Origin: a virus
Strand: one strand, 5' to 3'
Length of the DNA stretch: 37,088 nucleotides
IMG/VR virus record: IMGVR_UViG_3300033553_000089
Span: 1 to 37,088 of that record
Of this stretch, positions 6,449 through 12,317 are shown piece by piece; within the stretch, counting starts at the first letter, position 1, and each line of letters opens with the position of its first letter. The notes beneath the pieces were generated by a model. It saw only the letters and a program-made list of their open reading frames with translations. It was not told where the DNA came from and did not search any database. The position numbers and the translations under genes were made by a program.

Positions 6449-6575
6449 CTTTTACCTCAATCTTCTTACCCATGTGGGCTATTAACTCTGACCACCTATC
6501 ATTGGCGTCCACTTCCTTGAACCATACTTCTAATTTAGAAGGTGTCTCAGGTGGTGGCAAAACTACGTCTATCAT
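6438..6575 (-). CDS. Hypothetical early protein, 45 aa
   Basis: A 45-codon frame, MIDVVLPPPETPSKLEVWFK then a charged helical C-terminus ending KKIEVKDDN. The ATG overlaps the TGA of the preceding gene in the ATGA pattern. No recognised family; called because of coupling and because it fills the only space between two coupled genes. Confidence 0.55.
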   Translation of the reverse strand: MIDVVLPPPETPSKLEVWFKEVDANDRWSELIAHMGKKIEVKDDN

Positions 6576-6772
6576 TCTGGTCGTCCCCCATCATCAGGTT
6601 GATACACTAACTCATGGAATAAGTCTCTCGCAGCCTTCACCTGCTGCGCCACCATATCCATGTCATCTTCATCTAAAGCTTTTTCTATTAACTGAGCTGG
6701 TAGCGTATCTACGAAATAATCCATAAAGAACGCTGCTTCCTCTAGTAGCTCTTGGTTTGAATCTTGGCTCAT
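6572..6772 (-). CDS. Hypothetical acidic helical protein, 66 aa
   Basis: Strongly acidic and helical (MSQDSNQELLEEAAFFMDYF start), ending YQPDDGGRPE. ATG 6772 is chosen over 6784 because of a GGAG site six bases upstream and the ATGA overlap with the first gene of the operon. Small acidic early proteins can be DNA mimics or inhibitors of host enzymes, but nothing specific is visible. Confidence 0.65.
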   Translation of the reverse strand: MSQDSNQELLEEAAFFMDYFVDTLPAQLIEKALDEDDMDMVAQQVKAARDLFHELVYQPDDGGRPE

Positions 6773-7092
6773 GCTTTTCTCCAACTTCCACCGTAGTTAT
6801 CTGATACATACTCTCCTGGCTCAAATGTCTGAGAGGTAAGAACCACAGAAAGAGCCGTCTCTAATTGCTTGTACACCATACCCATATACTCAATTAAACT
6901 ATCTGGGTAGGGTTTATCTTCGTCGTCACCTTCAGGGAAACCGAGTATGTTTGCTATGTCACCATATACATTACCGTTGCCAAAAGGTCGCTTACAATCT
7001 ATAGATGGTGCGCCAAACTCGCAATCTACCCAGCCCACATTGGCGTTCTTTAGAAGTTTAATGTGCGACTCTGTTAATTTGAATTTACTCAT
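6769..7092 (-). CDS. First gene of early operon, 107 aa hypothetical
   Basis: 107 residues, MSKFKLTESHIKLLKNANVG start, with DCEFGAPSIDCKRPFGNGNV in the middle and a helical SLIEYMGMVYKQLETALSVV segment. It follows the predicted promoter at 7121-7148 with a leader of about 20 bases containing AAGGGG/GGGGG ribosome-site candidates. Similar small proteins with the 'SP.xDxKRPFGNS' pattern are common in phages and of unknown role (from memory). It is the promoter-proximal and therefore probably the earliest-made protein. Confidence 0.75.
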   Translation of the reverse strand: MSKFKLTESHIKLLKNANVGWVDCEFGAPSIDCKRPFGNGNVYGDIANILGFPEGDDEDKPYPDSLIEYMGMVYKQLETALSVVLTSQTFEPGEYVSDNYGGSWRKA

Positions 7093-7120
7093 TATTGCCC
7101 CCTTATTACTTTACCCCTTA

Positions 7121-7148
7121 AGTATAGCACAGAGTACACATAACACAA
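7121..7148 (-). promoter_or_regulatory. Main early promoter (copy B of shared element)
   Basis: Minus strand: -35 TTGTGT (7148-7143), a 16-base spacer and -10 TATACT (7126-7121) preceded by TGC. It contains CTCTGTGCTATACT, the shared early element. Placed right of the leftward operon, with the DnaA-box inverted repeat about 20 bases further upstream. Confidence 0.75.
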
Positions 7149-7168
7149 GCGTAAAATAAAGATAATTA

Positions 7169-7238
7169 CTAGACTTATCCACAGTCTAGCGTAGTAGTGT
7201 AAGAACCGAACGCTACGACACCACAGCTAGGGCTAGAC
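7169..7238. other. Candidate replication origin: DnaA box within competing inverted repeats
   Basis: A perfect TTATCCACA DnaA box (7175-7183) lies inside the inverted repeat CTAGACT-TATCCAC-AGTCTAG (7169-7189). The right arm is shared with a second inverted repeat, GTCTAGC (7184-7190) with GCTAGAC (7232-7238), which encloses TAGCGTAGT...GAACGCTACG (7187-7217). Thus one arm can pair left or right but not both. AT-rich sequence lies at 7141-7172. DnaA boxes beside AT-rich DNA and divergent transcription are typical of origins; origin activity is inferred. Confidence 0.45.
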
Positions 7239-7301
7239 ACCCCAATAATGTATATGCTAGTATAAGAGTAACTATTTACTTTCTGTCGTGGAAATAAATA
7301 G

Positions 7302-7334
7302 CCAGTAAAAGAAAAGACCCCGTATCGTGGGGTC
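7302..7334 (-). terminator. Intrinsic terminator, minus strand
   Basis: On the minus strand GACCCC-acgatac-GGGGTC is followed by TTTTCTTTT: a six-pair GC-rich stem plus U-tract, a complete Rho-independent terminator. It would stop leftward transcripts before they reach the DnaA-box region. Confidence 0.8.
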
Positions 7335-7355
7335 AGACGTTACTTCTGTCGTTAC
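7302..7355 (-). ncRNA. Possible very short leftward RNA
   Basis: The terminator is preceded on the same strand, about 20 bases upstream of its stem, by the start point predicted from a promoter at 7362-7389. No coding frame fits in the roughly 50 bases between. An orphan promoter-terminator pair next to a DnaA box could give a primer or a counter-transcript RNA, by analogy with plasmid and phage origins. The RNA itself is inferred. Confidence 0.4.
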
Positions 7356-7361
7356 TTAAAT

Positions 7362-7389
7362 AGTATCACGAGCAACACTTTTACGTCAA
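7362..7389 (-). promoter_or_regulatory. Promoter-like sequence for the short RNA
   Basis: Minus strand -35 TTGACG (7389-7384), a 16-base spacer and -10 GATACT (7367-7362), each one mismatch from consensus. The nearest downstream landmark is the terminator at 7302-7334. Confidence 0.45.
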
Positions 7390-7720
7390 TAGCCGAGGGA
7401 AGGGTTTTGTACACCCAATGGGCGGCTCTAAGAAACCCATTACACAGGCGAAAGCCCCACAGTACAAACAACGCTAGTCGTATGGCGGTAATACGAACTC
7501 TGCACTGCATGTGATGAACATTAACAATCATCTAGGTAAACTAATTAGCTTTTGCTCGTACTTAACATACAAACGGAGTACATTGGGGAAACCCAGACAA
7601 TAGCACTCAGTCTGCATAGATTGACCGCTCCCACCTCATGCAGGTAGAGCGCAAACGTAAGGTTCCCTCTGAGCTTCAACAGCAAAAATCTGAGGGTTAT
7701 TTGTCGTGACGTAGCGCACA
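7390..7720. other. Gene-free structured region
   Basis: No frame with a credible ribosome site was found on either strand. Small inverted repeats are present: TCGTAT-ggcggta-ATACGA (7478-7496), and CGCTC-cc-ACCT-catgc-AGGT-a-GAGCG (7626-7651), a nine-pair two-part hairpin. The density of pairing suggests an RNA or protein-binding role, but no known RNA family or tRNA is recognised. Confidence 0.4.
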
Positions 7721-7748
7721 TAGTCACCTACACGCTAAGTGGTATACT
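7721..7748 (+). promoter_or_regulatory. Promoter for the 51-aa membrane protein
   Basis: Plus strand TAGTCA (7721-7726), a 16-base spacer and TATACT (7743-7748) preceded by TGG (extended -10). The gene starts 31 bases downstream of the -10. Confidence 0.5.
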
Positions 7749-7779
7749 GTATAAGTAACTTATTTCAACGAAAGAAACT

Positions 7780-7935
7780 ATGAACATTCTTATCCGTCTA
7801 CTAATCGCAGTAATTGTATTCTTTGTGGCACAGTGGCTCATCGCCTTCACCCCAATCACATACCCACTAAACCTCTTACTGGCTGTAGCTATCGCTGCCA
7901 TTACATTTTGGCAAGCCCCTACATTCAAAGTTTAA
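7780..7935 (+). CDS. Small two-span membrane protein, 51 aa (holin-like candidate)
   Basis: A rightward 51-codon frame isolated in the non-coding region: MNILIRLLIAVIVFFVAQWL followed by a turn around ITYP and a second hydrophobic run LNLLLAVAIAAITFW, ending APTFKV. Two hydrophobic segments with a short loop give a hairpin membrane protein. It has its own promoter (7721-7748), only a weak purine-rich ribosome site (GAAAGAAA), and is followed at once by another -10 box. Holin or superinfection-exclusion roles are possible; the separate holin-like gene at 33838 makes the latter equally likely. Confidence 0.6.
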   Translation: MNILIRLLIAVIVFFVAQWLIAFTPITYPLNLLLAVAIAAITFWQAPTFKV

Positions 7936-8026
7936 TGCTATAATAAAAGAGCAGCTCACCCTGCACCCCCACATGCTCGCCCCCTTGCGTTCTAGTGGGG
8001 ATTAGCCCCCAGAAATGGGGGTTTTA
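7936..8026 (+). ncRNA. Predicted small RNA with switch-like terminator
   Basis: An extended -10 (TGC TATAAT, 7936-7944) begins directly after the stop of the membrane-protein gene. About 75 bases later CCCCC-agaaat-GGGGG-TTTT (8006-8025) forms an intrinsic terminator. No start codon with a ribosome site lies between. A GGGG at 7997-8000 can pair with the same C-run (loop attag), so two mutually exclusive hairpins exist, as in attenuators. RNA production is inferred. Confidence 0.45.
8006..8025 (+). terminator. Intrinsic terminator
   Basis: Five G-C pairs (CCCCC/GGGGG) around a six-base loop, followed by TTTT and AT-rich sequence; ends the predicted RNA or the membrane-protein transcript. Confidence 0.7.
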
Positions 8027-8154
8027 TGATATATATCACTTACAACCGTAAGCATTTAGGATACATTGAAACTTGATACCTGCCACCACAGGATATAGCA
8101 CCTACCAACTTACATGCGAACTACCTTCACACAGTACTGGTGGATACAAACACT
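8027..8154. other. Gene-free interval between two terminators
   Basis: Contains the perfect 12-base palindrome TGATATATATCA (8027-8038) directly followed by the hairpin CTTAC-aacc-GTAAG (8039-8052). No coding frame and no good promoter were found. An operator or protein-binding site is possible. Confidence 0.35.
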
Positions 8155-8182
8155 AAGCCCTCAACATCTTTGGGGGCTTTTT
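8155..8182 (+). terminator. Intrinsic terminator
   Basis: AAGCCCTC pairs with the GGGGGCTT region (one G-T pair) around a loop of about nine bases and is followed by TTTTT. It would stop rightward transcription before the oppositely oriented lysis cassette. Confidence 0.7.
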
Positions 8183-8202
8183 AGGTGGCGTCGCCAAGGT
8201 AT

Positions 8203-8230
8203 AAAAAAAGAGTGCCATTTCTGACACTCT
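8203..8230 (-). terminator. Intrinsic terminator of the leftward lysis-type cassette
   Basis: On the minus strand AGAGTG-tcagaaatgg-CACTCT is followed by at least six T residues. It lies about 20 bases beyond the last gene of the cassette and faces the rightward terminator at 8155-8182, isolating the two units. Confidence 0.85.
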
Positions 8231-8252
8231 AATTCTCCACATCATCATAAGC

Positions 8253-8480
8253 CTACCACGTTAAAACAAGTATAGCTGTAACCAACGCCCCGTAGATTGT
8301 CAGTAGTCCAACCCGATGTTTTCTCACTAAGTAACCAATGATATACCAGCTGCCTAATTTGGTCAATGGTTCAACCTTTTCAAGTCTCGCTGCCTTTTTA
8401 ACCGCCCACTTGCTAGGCTTCTTCGGGTTATCTAGTTCCATGTAGGAACTCATTACCCTGTCTTCTGCGTCTTTTGCCAT
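8253..8480 (-). CDS. Tail-anchored small membrane protein, 75 aa
   Basis: A hydrophilic, lysine-rich N-terminal half (MAKDAEDRVMSSYMELDNPK start), a short hydrophobic stretch SWYIIGYLVRKHRVG and a C-terminal membrane span LLTIYGALVTAILVLTW. ATG 8480 has AAGGGGG at good distance; an in-frame ATG at 8507 overlaps the upstream TGA and is the alternative (84 residues). Last gene before a strong terminator. Probably part of the envelope-disruption set beside the transglycosylase; a holin or antiholin is possible. Confidence 0.65.
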   Translation of the reverse strand: MAKDAEDRVMSSYMELDNPKKPSKWAVKKAARLEKVEPLTKLGSWYIIGYLVRKHRVGLLTIYGALVTAILVLTW

Positions 8481-8503
8481 TTTGTCCGCCCCCTTTAGTT
8501 TAT

Positions 8504-8680
8504 TCATTGTACTCTATACCCTGAGCCTTGCACTTGCACGCCACTACCTTGAATAGTGATTGGCGCACTTTGTTTGAACTCCGCTTTTTGTACTGTCACT
8601 GTCGTATTATCCTCGCCACCTTGGATATATTCCACCCCTACAGGTAGCAAGAACATTACTATTGCTAATAAAATTGTCAT
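8504..8680 (-). CDS. Small exported or membrane-tethered protein, 58 aa
   Basis: A short hydrophobic N-terminal segment (MTILLAIVMFLLPVGVEYIQ) followed by a beta-prone polar tail with repeated VQGSG/VQVQGSG turns. AAGGAGAG lies four bases before the ATG, and its TGA overlaps the possible ATG 8507 of the next gene. The pattern suggests a secreted or membrane-anchored peptide acting outside the membrane. No family recognised. Confidence 0.6.
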   Translation of the reverse strand: MTILLAIVMFLLPVGVEYIQGGEDNTTVTVQKAEFKQSAPITIQGSGVQVQGSGYRVQ

Positions 8681-8689
8681 TTACTCTCC

Positions 8690-8815
8690 TTAAAATGGTA
8701 TTAAGTCCATACCAGCCCAAAAGCTGAGACGTATACCGTTATTTTCTTTAATTCTTACACTCCAGTATCCAAGACCTTGCGTCTCGTCCACTTCTTGTAT
8801 CGTGATGTGTACCAT
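8690..8815 (-). CDS. Hypothetical protein, 41 aa
   Basis: A 41-codon frame (MVHITIQEVDETQGLGYWSV start, ending DLIPF) with AGGGAGA before its ATG and a five-pair hairpin GAGCC-acaca-GGCTC (8828-8842) just upstream of the ribosome site. Beta-rich, no recognisable domain. Confidence 0.55.
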   Translation of the reverse strand: MVHITIQEVDETQGLGYWSVRIKENNGIRLSFWAGMDLIPF

Positions 8816-8911
8816 TATTCTCCCTCTGAGCCACACAGGCTCGATTTAAGCTCTTTTATACCTACTTGTGCCTTATGACACCTCGCAACGTGCCACAAGG
8901 CTACAAGAGGC

Positions 8912-9130
8912 TTACTGATTGTCGTATTCTTCTTCTAGCTTTCTAATCTTTGGGCTAGTCTGGTACTTGTACACTTGGTACTCAAACCTTGTAGCCTTAT
9001 CTTTTTCGCCAATATCCCTCAGCCAATTTGTAATGGTGTCGCGGGCGTCTGTTGATGTTATGCCCACCACGTCAGTCCGCACAAGCCCCTGAAATTGCTT
9101 GATGAGTTTTGTAATGTCGCTGTCTTTCAT
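8912..9130 (-). CDS. Hypothetical helical protein, 72 aa
   Basis: Charged helical protein (MKDSDITKLIKQFQGLVRTD start; ends KLEEEYDNQ). It is the first gene after the promoter at 9159-9188, with AAGGGG seven bases before the ATG. No family recognised; likely cotranscribed with the three small genes to its left up to the terminator at 8203-8230. Confidence 0.65.
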   Translation of the reverse strand: MKDSDITKLIKQFQGLVRTDVVGITSTDARDTITNWLRDIGEKDKATRFEYQVYKYQTSPKIRKLEEEYDNQ

Positions 9131-9158
9131 GCTTGCCCCTTGTTTACGTTACATTTGT

Positions 9159-9188
9159 ATGATAGCACAGAGCATACGATTGTGTCAA
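9159..9188 (-). promoter_or_regulatory. Promoter (copy C of shared element)
   Basis: Minus strand: perfect -35 TTGACA (9188-9183), an 18-base spacer and -10 TATCAT (9164-9159) inside GCTCTGTGCTATCAT. The -10 and flank are identical over 15 bases to the promoter of the CAP-domain gene on the other strand at 20956-20970. Confidence 0.75.
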
Positions 9189-9194
9189 AACATT

Positions 9195-9539
9195 TTACAA
9201 AAAACTGAGGTAGCTACGATTGTTGTAAGCACTCCAAGCTGTAAAATTGCCACGCTCTTTGTACAACTGATATGCAACCCTCAGATTTATTGCAGGGTCA
9301 TAAAACTTCGTTACATCGCCACCAACTAGGTAAGCGTGTATATCGTTAATTTGCATTAGCCCATAATCTACTGAGCCATCTTTGTTTAGCCCCTTATTGT
9401 TTCTGTTGGGGTCGCCTCGACTCTCTGCCATGCAAATTGCGTAGGCTGTTCGTGTATCCCAGTCGTAAGACTTCACAGCGTTACAATCTTTCGGGGCGGG
9501 TTCAGCTTTCGGCTTTTCCTTTGGCTTTACTTCCGCCAC
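9195..9539 (-). CDS. Lytic transglycosylase / lysozyme-like protein
   Basis: 114 residues. After a Lys/Pro/Glu-rich linker (residues 1-17) comes an SLT/lysozyme-like fold: AYAICMAESRGDP with the catalytic Glu, DYGLMQINDIHAY, the GLMQI box of goose-type/SLT enzymes, then INLRVAYQLYKERG and FTAWSAYNN. Such enzymes cleave the MurNAc-GlcNAc bond of peptidoglycan. The start is GTG 9539 with only a weak CAGGGG site; in frame upstream there is soon a stop. With no signal peptide it probably depends on a holin or on the small membrane protein encoded just upstream. It could act as an endolysin alongside the CHAP-like enzyme at 33068. Confidence 0.8.
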   Translation of the reverse strand: MAEVKPKEKPKAEPAPKDCNAVKSYDWDTRTAYAICMAESRGDPNRNNKGLNKDGSVDYGLMQINDIHAYLVGGDVTKFYDPAINLRVAYQLYKERGNFTAWSAYNNRSYLSFL

Positions 9540-9544
9540 CCCTG

Positions 9545-9703
9545 TTATTTTTTTACTTCTGTACTCTGAGCCTGTTCAACTGCACTCTGTACTTCGGCTT
9601 GACGATTGCTCTGGTAGTTCATACCACACACAAACGCCACCACTCCAGTTATTAAAACAGCTATTACAACTGTCTTTACTGTCTCTATTACTTGTTTATT
9701 CAT
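9545..9703 (-). CDS. Small N-anchored membrane protein, 52 aa
   Basis: MNKQVIETVKTVVIAVLITG begins a single membrane span (about residues 9-28, containing one cysteine) followed by a polar Gln/Ala/Glu-rich helix ending TEVKK. AAAGGGTGA lies before the ATG. It sits directly before the transglycosylase gene, the position of i-spanins or signal-anchor helpers in lysis cassettes; that role is an inference from context and topology. Confidence 0.6.
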   Translation of the reverse strand: MNKQVIETVKTVVIAVLITGVVAFVCGMNYQSNRQAEVQSAVEQAQSTEVKK

Positions 9704-9716
9704 GCTCACCCTTTCG

Positions 9717-9875
9717 TTAATTAGTTAAATCTCTTAACTGCTCGCCCGTAGTCTTTATCAAAGCTACTTCGTCATAATCTCGTGTAATATCTGAGTATTC
9801 TGTAGCATTGAACATCTTTTCTAGTGCCTTGTCGATAAGCTTTATTTGCTTATCTGTTAATTGTACAGTTTTCAT
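9717..9875 (-). CDS. Hypothetical protein, 52 aa, first gene of cassette
   Basis: MKTVQLTDKQIKLIDKALEK start, a two-helix protein with no membrane segment. AAGGGGGATA lies just before ATG 9875, a strong ribosome site. It is the first coding sequence after the long structured leader driven by the promoter at 10277-10303. Similar 'VxLTxEQixxixxAL' phage peptides are common and unassigned (from memory). Confidence 0.6.
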   Translation of the reverse strand: MKTVQLTDKQIKLIDKALEKMFNATEYSDITRDYDEVALIKTTGEQLRDLTN

Positions 9876-10270
9876 ATTATCCCCCTTAGTTAATTTTCGC
9901 CCATAACATCACTCGTAATTGTGTTATAGGTTATGCGCCCACGCCTATCCGTATTACTAACACGCTACTTCTTGAGAGCGGTTTACATAGGATTTTAACG
10001 AACAGGTGACGGCGCACACATTCTATCTATACCAGTAGGCTGACCACAAGCCATGCACTACCGAGTGCGGTTAAGTGTTCTTTTAACTGTTGAAGCCAGA
10101 GCAGCTATAGCACTTACTTGTGCGCCCACCTGCTGATATAGATTAGATACGCCACCACTATCGACAGTAGCTTATTTAATAGCCATTCTCTGTACCGTTG
10201 TAGTGGTGTATCTTACGTTTCAAATTGTTAAGTTTCGTGTGATGAGTGTCGTTGTGTCTCATCTCACTGT
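9876..10270 (-). other. Long structured leader or non-coding RNA
   Basis: About 390 bases without a credible gene on either strand, lying between a promoter and the first gene of the leftward cassette. It holds several long-range inverted repeats: CACCACTA (10153-10160) with TAGTGGTG (10201-10208), extended by GATA/TATC; GGCGCACA with TGTGCGCC about 100 bases apart; and related copies of a CTATCTATACCAGTAGG-like block in opposite orientations. A regulatory leader, antiterminator RNA or stable RNA is possible; none matches a family I know. Confidence 0.45.
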
Positions 10271-10276
10271 CAATAG

Positions 10277-10303
10277 TATATAGCACAGAGCATACTATTG
10301 CAA
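10277..10303 (-). promoter_or_regulatory. Promoter-like site (copy D of shared element)
   Basis: Minus strand GCTCTGTGCTATATA: the shared 11-base element with -10 TATATA (10282-10277). The best -35 is TTGCAA (10303-10298) at a short 15-base spacing, so this copy may be weaker or activator-dependent. Confidence 0.55.
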
Positions 10304-10381
10304 TACCAATATGCATAGAATTGTAAGCTATCTTACAGAATACACTCACTTTGTAGGCCCTAACACCTTACCAACCAGCCA

Positions 10382-10410
10382 TTGCGCCACTAACGTTTAC
10401 TAAGTATAAT
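10382..10410 (+). promoter_or_regulatory. First late promoter
   Basis: Plus strand TTGCGC (10382-10387), a 17-base spacer and a perfect TATAAT (10405-10410). It drives the packaging genes. The first ATG lies only eight bases beyond the -10, so the mRNA is predicted to be leaderless or nearly so. Confidence 0.75.
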
Positions 10411-10418
10411 AGGAATCA

Positions 10419-10646
10419 ATGAAACATCTCACTGACATTACTATAGAACCCGCCACCGCCACCAAATACACTATGTCTATTCTTATACAGGATGGCGACA
10501 CTACAGACGCTATAGTAATAAATGGTGATGAGATAGACAGACTAATTGACTGGGCTGAATGGAAGATAACTAACACACTCTGCGATTTCGCCCACACTAA
10601 AGATAATAAAATAGAGGACTACGAAGAAGTAGACCGAGGAGTATAA
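10419..10646 (+). CDS. Hypothetical protein, 75 aa, first late gene
   Basis: MKHLTDITIEPATATKYTMS start, beta-rich first half, then an acidic helical half ending EEVDRGV. The ATG is about where transcription from the TATAAT at 10405-10410 should begin; AGGA at 10411-10414 would be upstream of the start point, so translation may be leaderless. It directly precedes the small terminase gene. No family recognised. Confidence 0.7.
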   Translation: MKHLTDITIEPATATKYTMSILIQDGDTTDAIVINGDEIDRLIDWAEWKITNTLCDFAHTKDNKIEDYEEVDRGV

Positions 10647-10647
10647 C

Positions 10648-11061
10648 ATGGCACACCCAGGCGGCCGCCCCACCCTATATAATAAAGAACTAACTAACAA
10701 AATATGTGAACAGATAGCTGATGGTAAATCTATTAGAACTATATGTAAAGCAGAAGACATGCCAGGAATGAGTACAATCTTCACATGGCTAGGAGAAAAC
10801 CAAGAGTTTCAAGAGCAATACACGCGTGCGAAGAGTATGCAATCAGACGCTTTCATTGAGGACATGCTAGACAAGACAGAGAACGTATCAACAGATAAGG
10901 ATAGCATCGCCAAAGCCCGGCTACAGGTTGACACCATGAAGTGGATAGCAAGCAAACTCAAGCCTAAAGTATACGGAGACAAGGTTGACGTTACCTCTAA
11001 GGACGAGAAGATACAAGTCATCCCCCTACTGGACATCCAACGCTTAAAAGACGAGGAATAA
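10648..11061 (+). CDS. Terminase small subunit
   Basis: 137 residues. GRPTLYNKELTNKICEQIAD and the following IRTICKAEDMPGMSTIFTWL form the helix-turn-helix DNA-binding domain typical of Sf6-like small terminases, followed by ARAKSMQSDAF-type helices for oligomerisation and a basic region (KLKPKVYGDKVDV). The small subunit recognises phage DNA and stimulates the large subunit. GAGGAG lies before the ATG and the large subunit follows after an 89-base gap. Confidence 0.85.
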   Translation: MAHPGGRPTLYNKELTNKICEQIADGKSIRTICKAEDMPGMSTIFTWLGENQEFQEQYTRAKSMQSDAFIEDMLDKTENVSTDKDSIAKARLQVDTMKWIASKLKPKVYGDKVDVTSKDEKIQVIPLLDIQRLKDEE

Positions 11062-11150
11062 TATCATATATGGTATATTGGTGGAACATTAGTGCCAGAA
11101 TATACGGGATTATATAAATTAGGTACTACAAACTAACTCATGGGTGATAT

Positions 11151-12317
11151 ATGTACGCTAAAACAACCGCATTAAAGAAAATAGTAAAGATGGACAGCCG
11201 TTACCGACTCATAGCAGGCGGCACATCAGCATCCAAGACAATATCAGCCCTACAGTACCTCATAGCCCTCGCCCAAACAGATAAGAAGCCAACCCTCGCA
11301 TCAGTAGTAAGTGAATCCTTCCCCCACCTACGCAGAGGCTCAATGCGTGACTTCCTCAACATAATGGGTGACCACGGCTACTTCAAAGACGATTCATGGA
11401 GTAAGACAGACTACACCTACACATTCGAGACAGGCTCAAAGATAGAGTTCTTCAGTGCCGACCAACCAGGCAAAGTCCGAGGACCGAGACGAGACAGACT
11501 ATTCGTCAATGAGTTGAACAATGTAGGACAAGAAGCCTTCGAACAGCTAGCAGTCCGTACCAAAGAGTTCATCATGGCAGACTGGAACCCAGTAGCAGAG
11601 TTCTACGCTTACAATGAATACATCGGCCACAGAGATGACGTAGAGTTCTTAGTCCTTACCTACAAGGACAACGAAGCCCTAAGTCAAGAGATAGTAGGAG
11701 AGATAGAATCTCGTAGAGGTAATAAGAACTGGTGGCTCGTGTATGGTATGGGATTACTTGGTGAATCAGAGGGTAGAATCTTCACTGGCTGGAACATCAT
11801 AGACGCAATCCCCCACGAAGCCAGACTAGAGAGATATGGGCTTGACTTCGGATACTCAAACGACCCCACCTCAATCGTAGCTATCTACTACTACAACGGA
11901 GGCTACATACTAGATGAGGTAGCTTACCAAAAGGGACTCTCTAACAAACAGATAGCAGACATCCTCAACAACCAACCCAGAGCCTTAGTACTCGCAGATT
12001 CAGCAGAGCCTAAGTCAATAGATGAACTCAAACTATACGGTATCAACGTACTCCCCGCCCAAAAAGGACAAGGCAGTATCAATCAGGGTATCCAGTACGT
12101 ACAAGACCAGCGTATCTCTATCACTAAGCGGTCAGTCAATGGCATCAAAGAGTACAGGAACTACCTATGGGAGACAGACAAAGACGGCAACATCACTAAC
12201 AACGCTATAGGTATATGGAATCACTTCATGGACGCAGTTAGGTACGGAATGGAATCACTCCGACCAAAGAAACCACATAAAAGGCAAGTGCCTAAGAAAA
12301 GGAAGCTGCATGTATAA
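11151..12317 (+). CDS. Terminase large subunit
   Basis: 388 residues. ATPase: Walker A variant AGGTSASKT (about residues 22-30) and Walker B LFVNELNN (about 118-125) with the catalytic Glu, the pattern of the PBSX/XtmB-type terminases. Nuclease: LDFGYSNDPTS (about 233), LADSAEPKSIDEL (about 280) and HFMDAVRYGM (about 358) supply the RNase H-like acidic residues. It packages DNA into the prohead and cuts concatemers. The length is slightly short for the family but complete. A GGTGAT site is near the ATG; the 89 bases before it show no gene. Confidence 0.95.
   Translation: MYAKTTALKKIVKMDSRYRLIAGGTSASKTISALQYLIALAQTDKKPTLASVVSESFPHLRRGSMRDFLNIMGDHGYFKDDSWSKTDYTYTFETGSKIEFFSADQPGKVRGPRRDRLFVNELNNVGQEAFEQLAVRTKEFIMADWNPVAEFYAYNEYIGHRDDVEFLVLTYKDNEALSQEIVGEIESRRGNKNWWLVYGMGLLGESEGRIFTGWNIIDAIPHEARLERYGLDFGYSNDPTSIVAIYYYNGGYILDEVAYQKGLSNKQIADILNNQPRALVLADSAEPKSIDELKLYGINVLPAQKGQGSINQGIQYVQDQRISITKRSVNGIKEYRNYLWETDKDGNITNNAIGIWNHFMDAVRYGMESLRPKKPHKRQVPKKRKLHV

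Noticed and set aside
7545-7928. Two minus-strand open frames of about 60 codons
   Set aside because: No ribosome site; one mirrors the 51-aa membrane-protein gene, and composition is not protein-like.
7390-10380. Possible tRNA or tmRNA genes in the non-coding stretches
   Set aside because: No sequence with a proper T-loop (GTTCRA-type) plus matching acceptor stem could be found by eye.
11062-11150. Read-through frame after the small terminase stop and a 15-codon ATG frame
   Set aside because: No ribosome site, very short, and the large terminase start is well placed without it.
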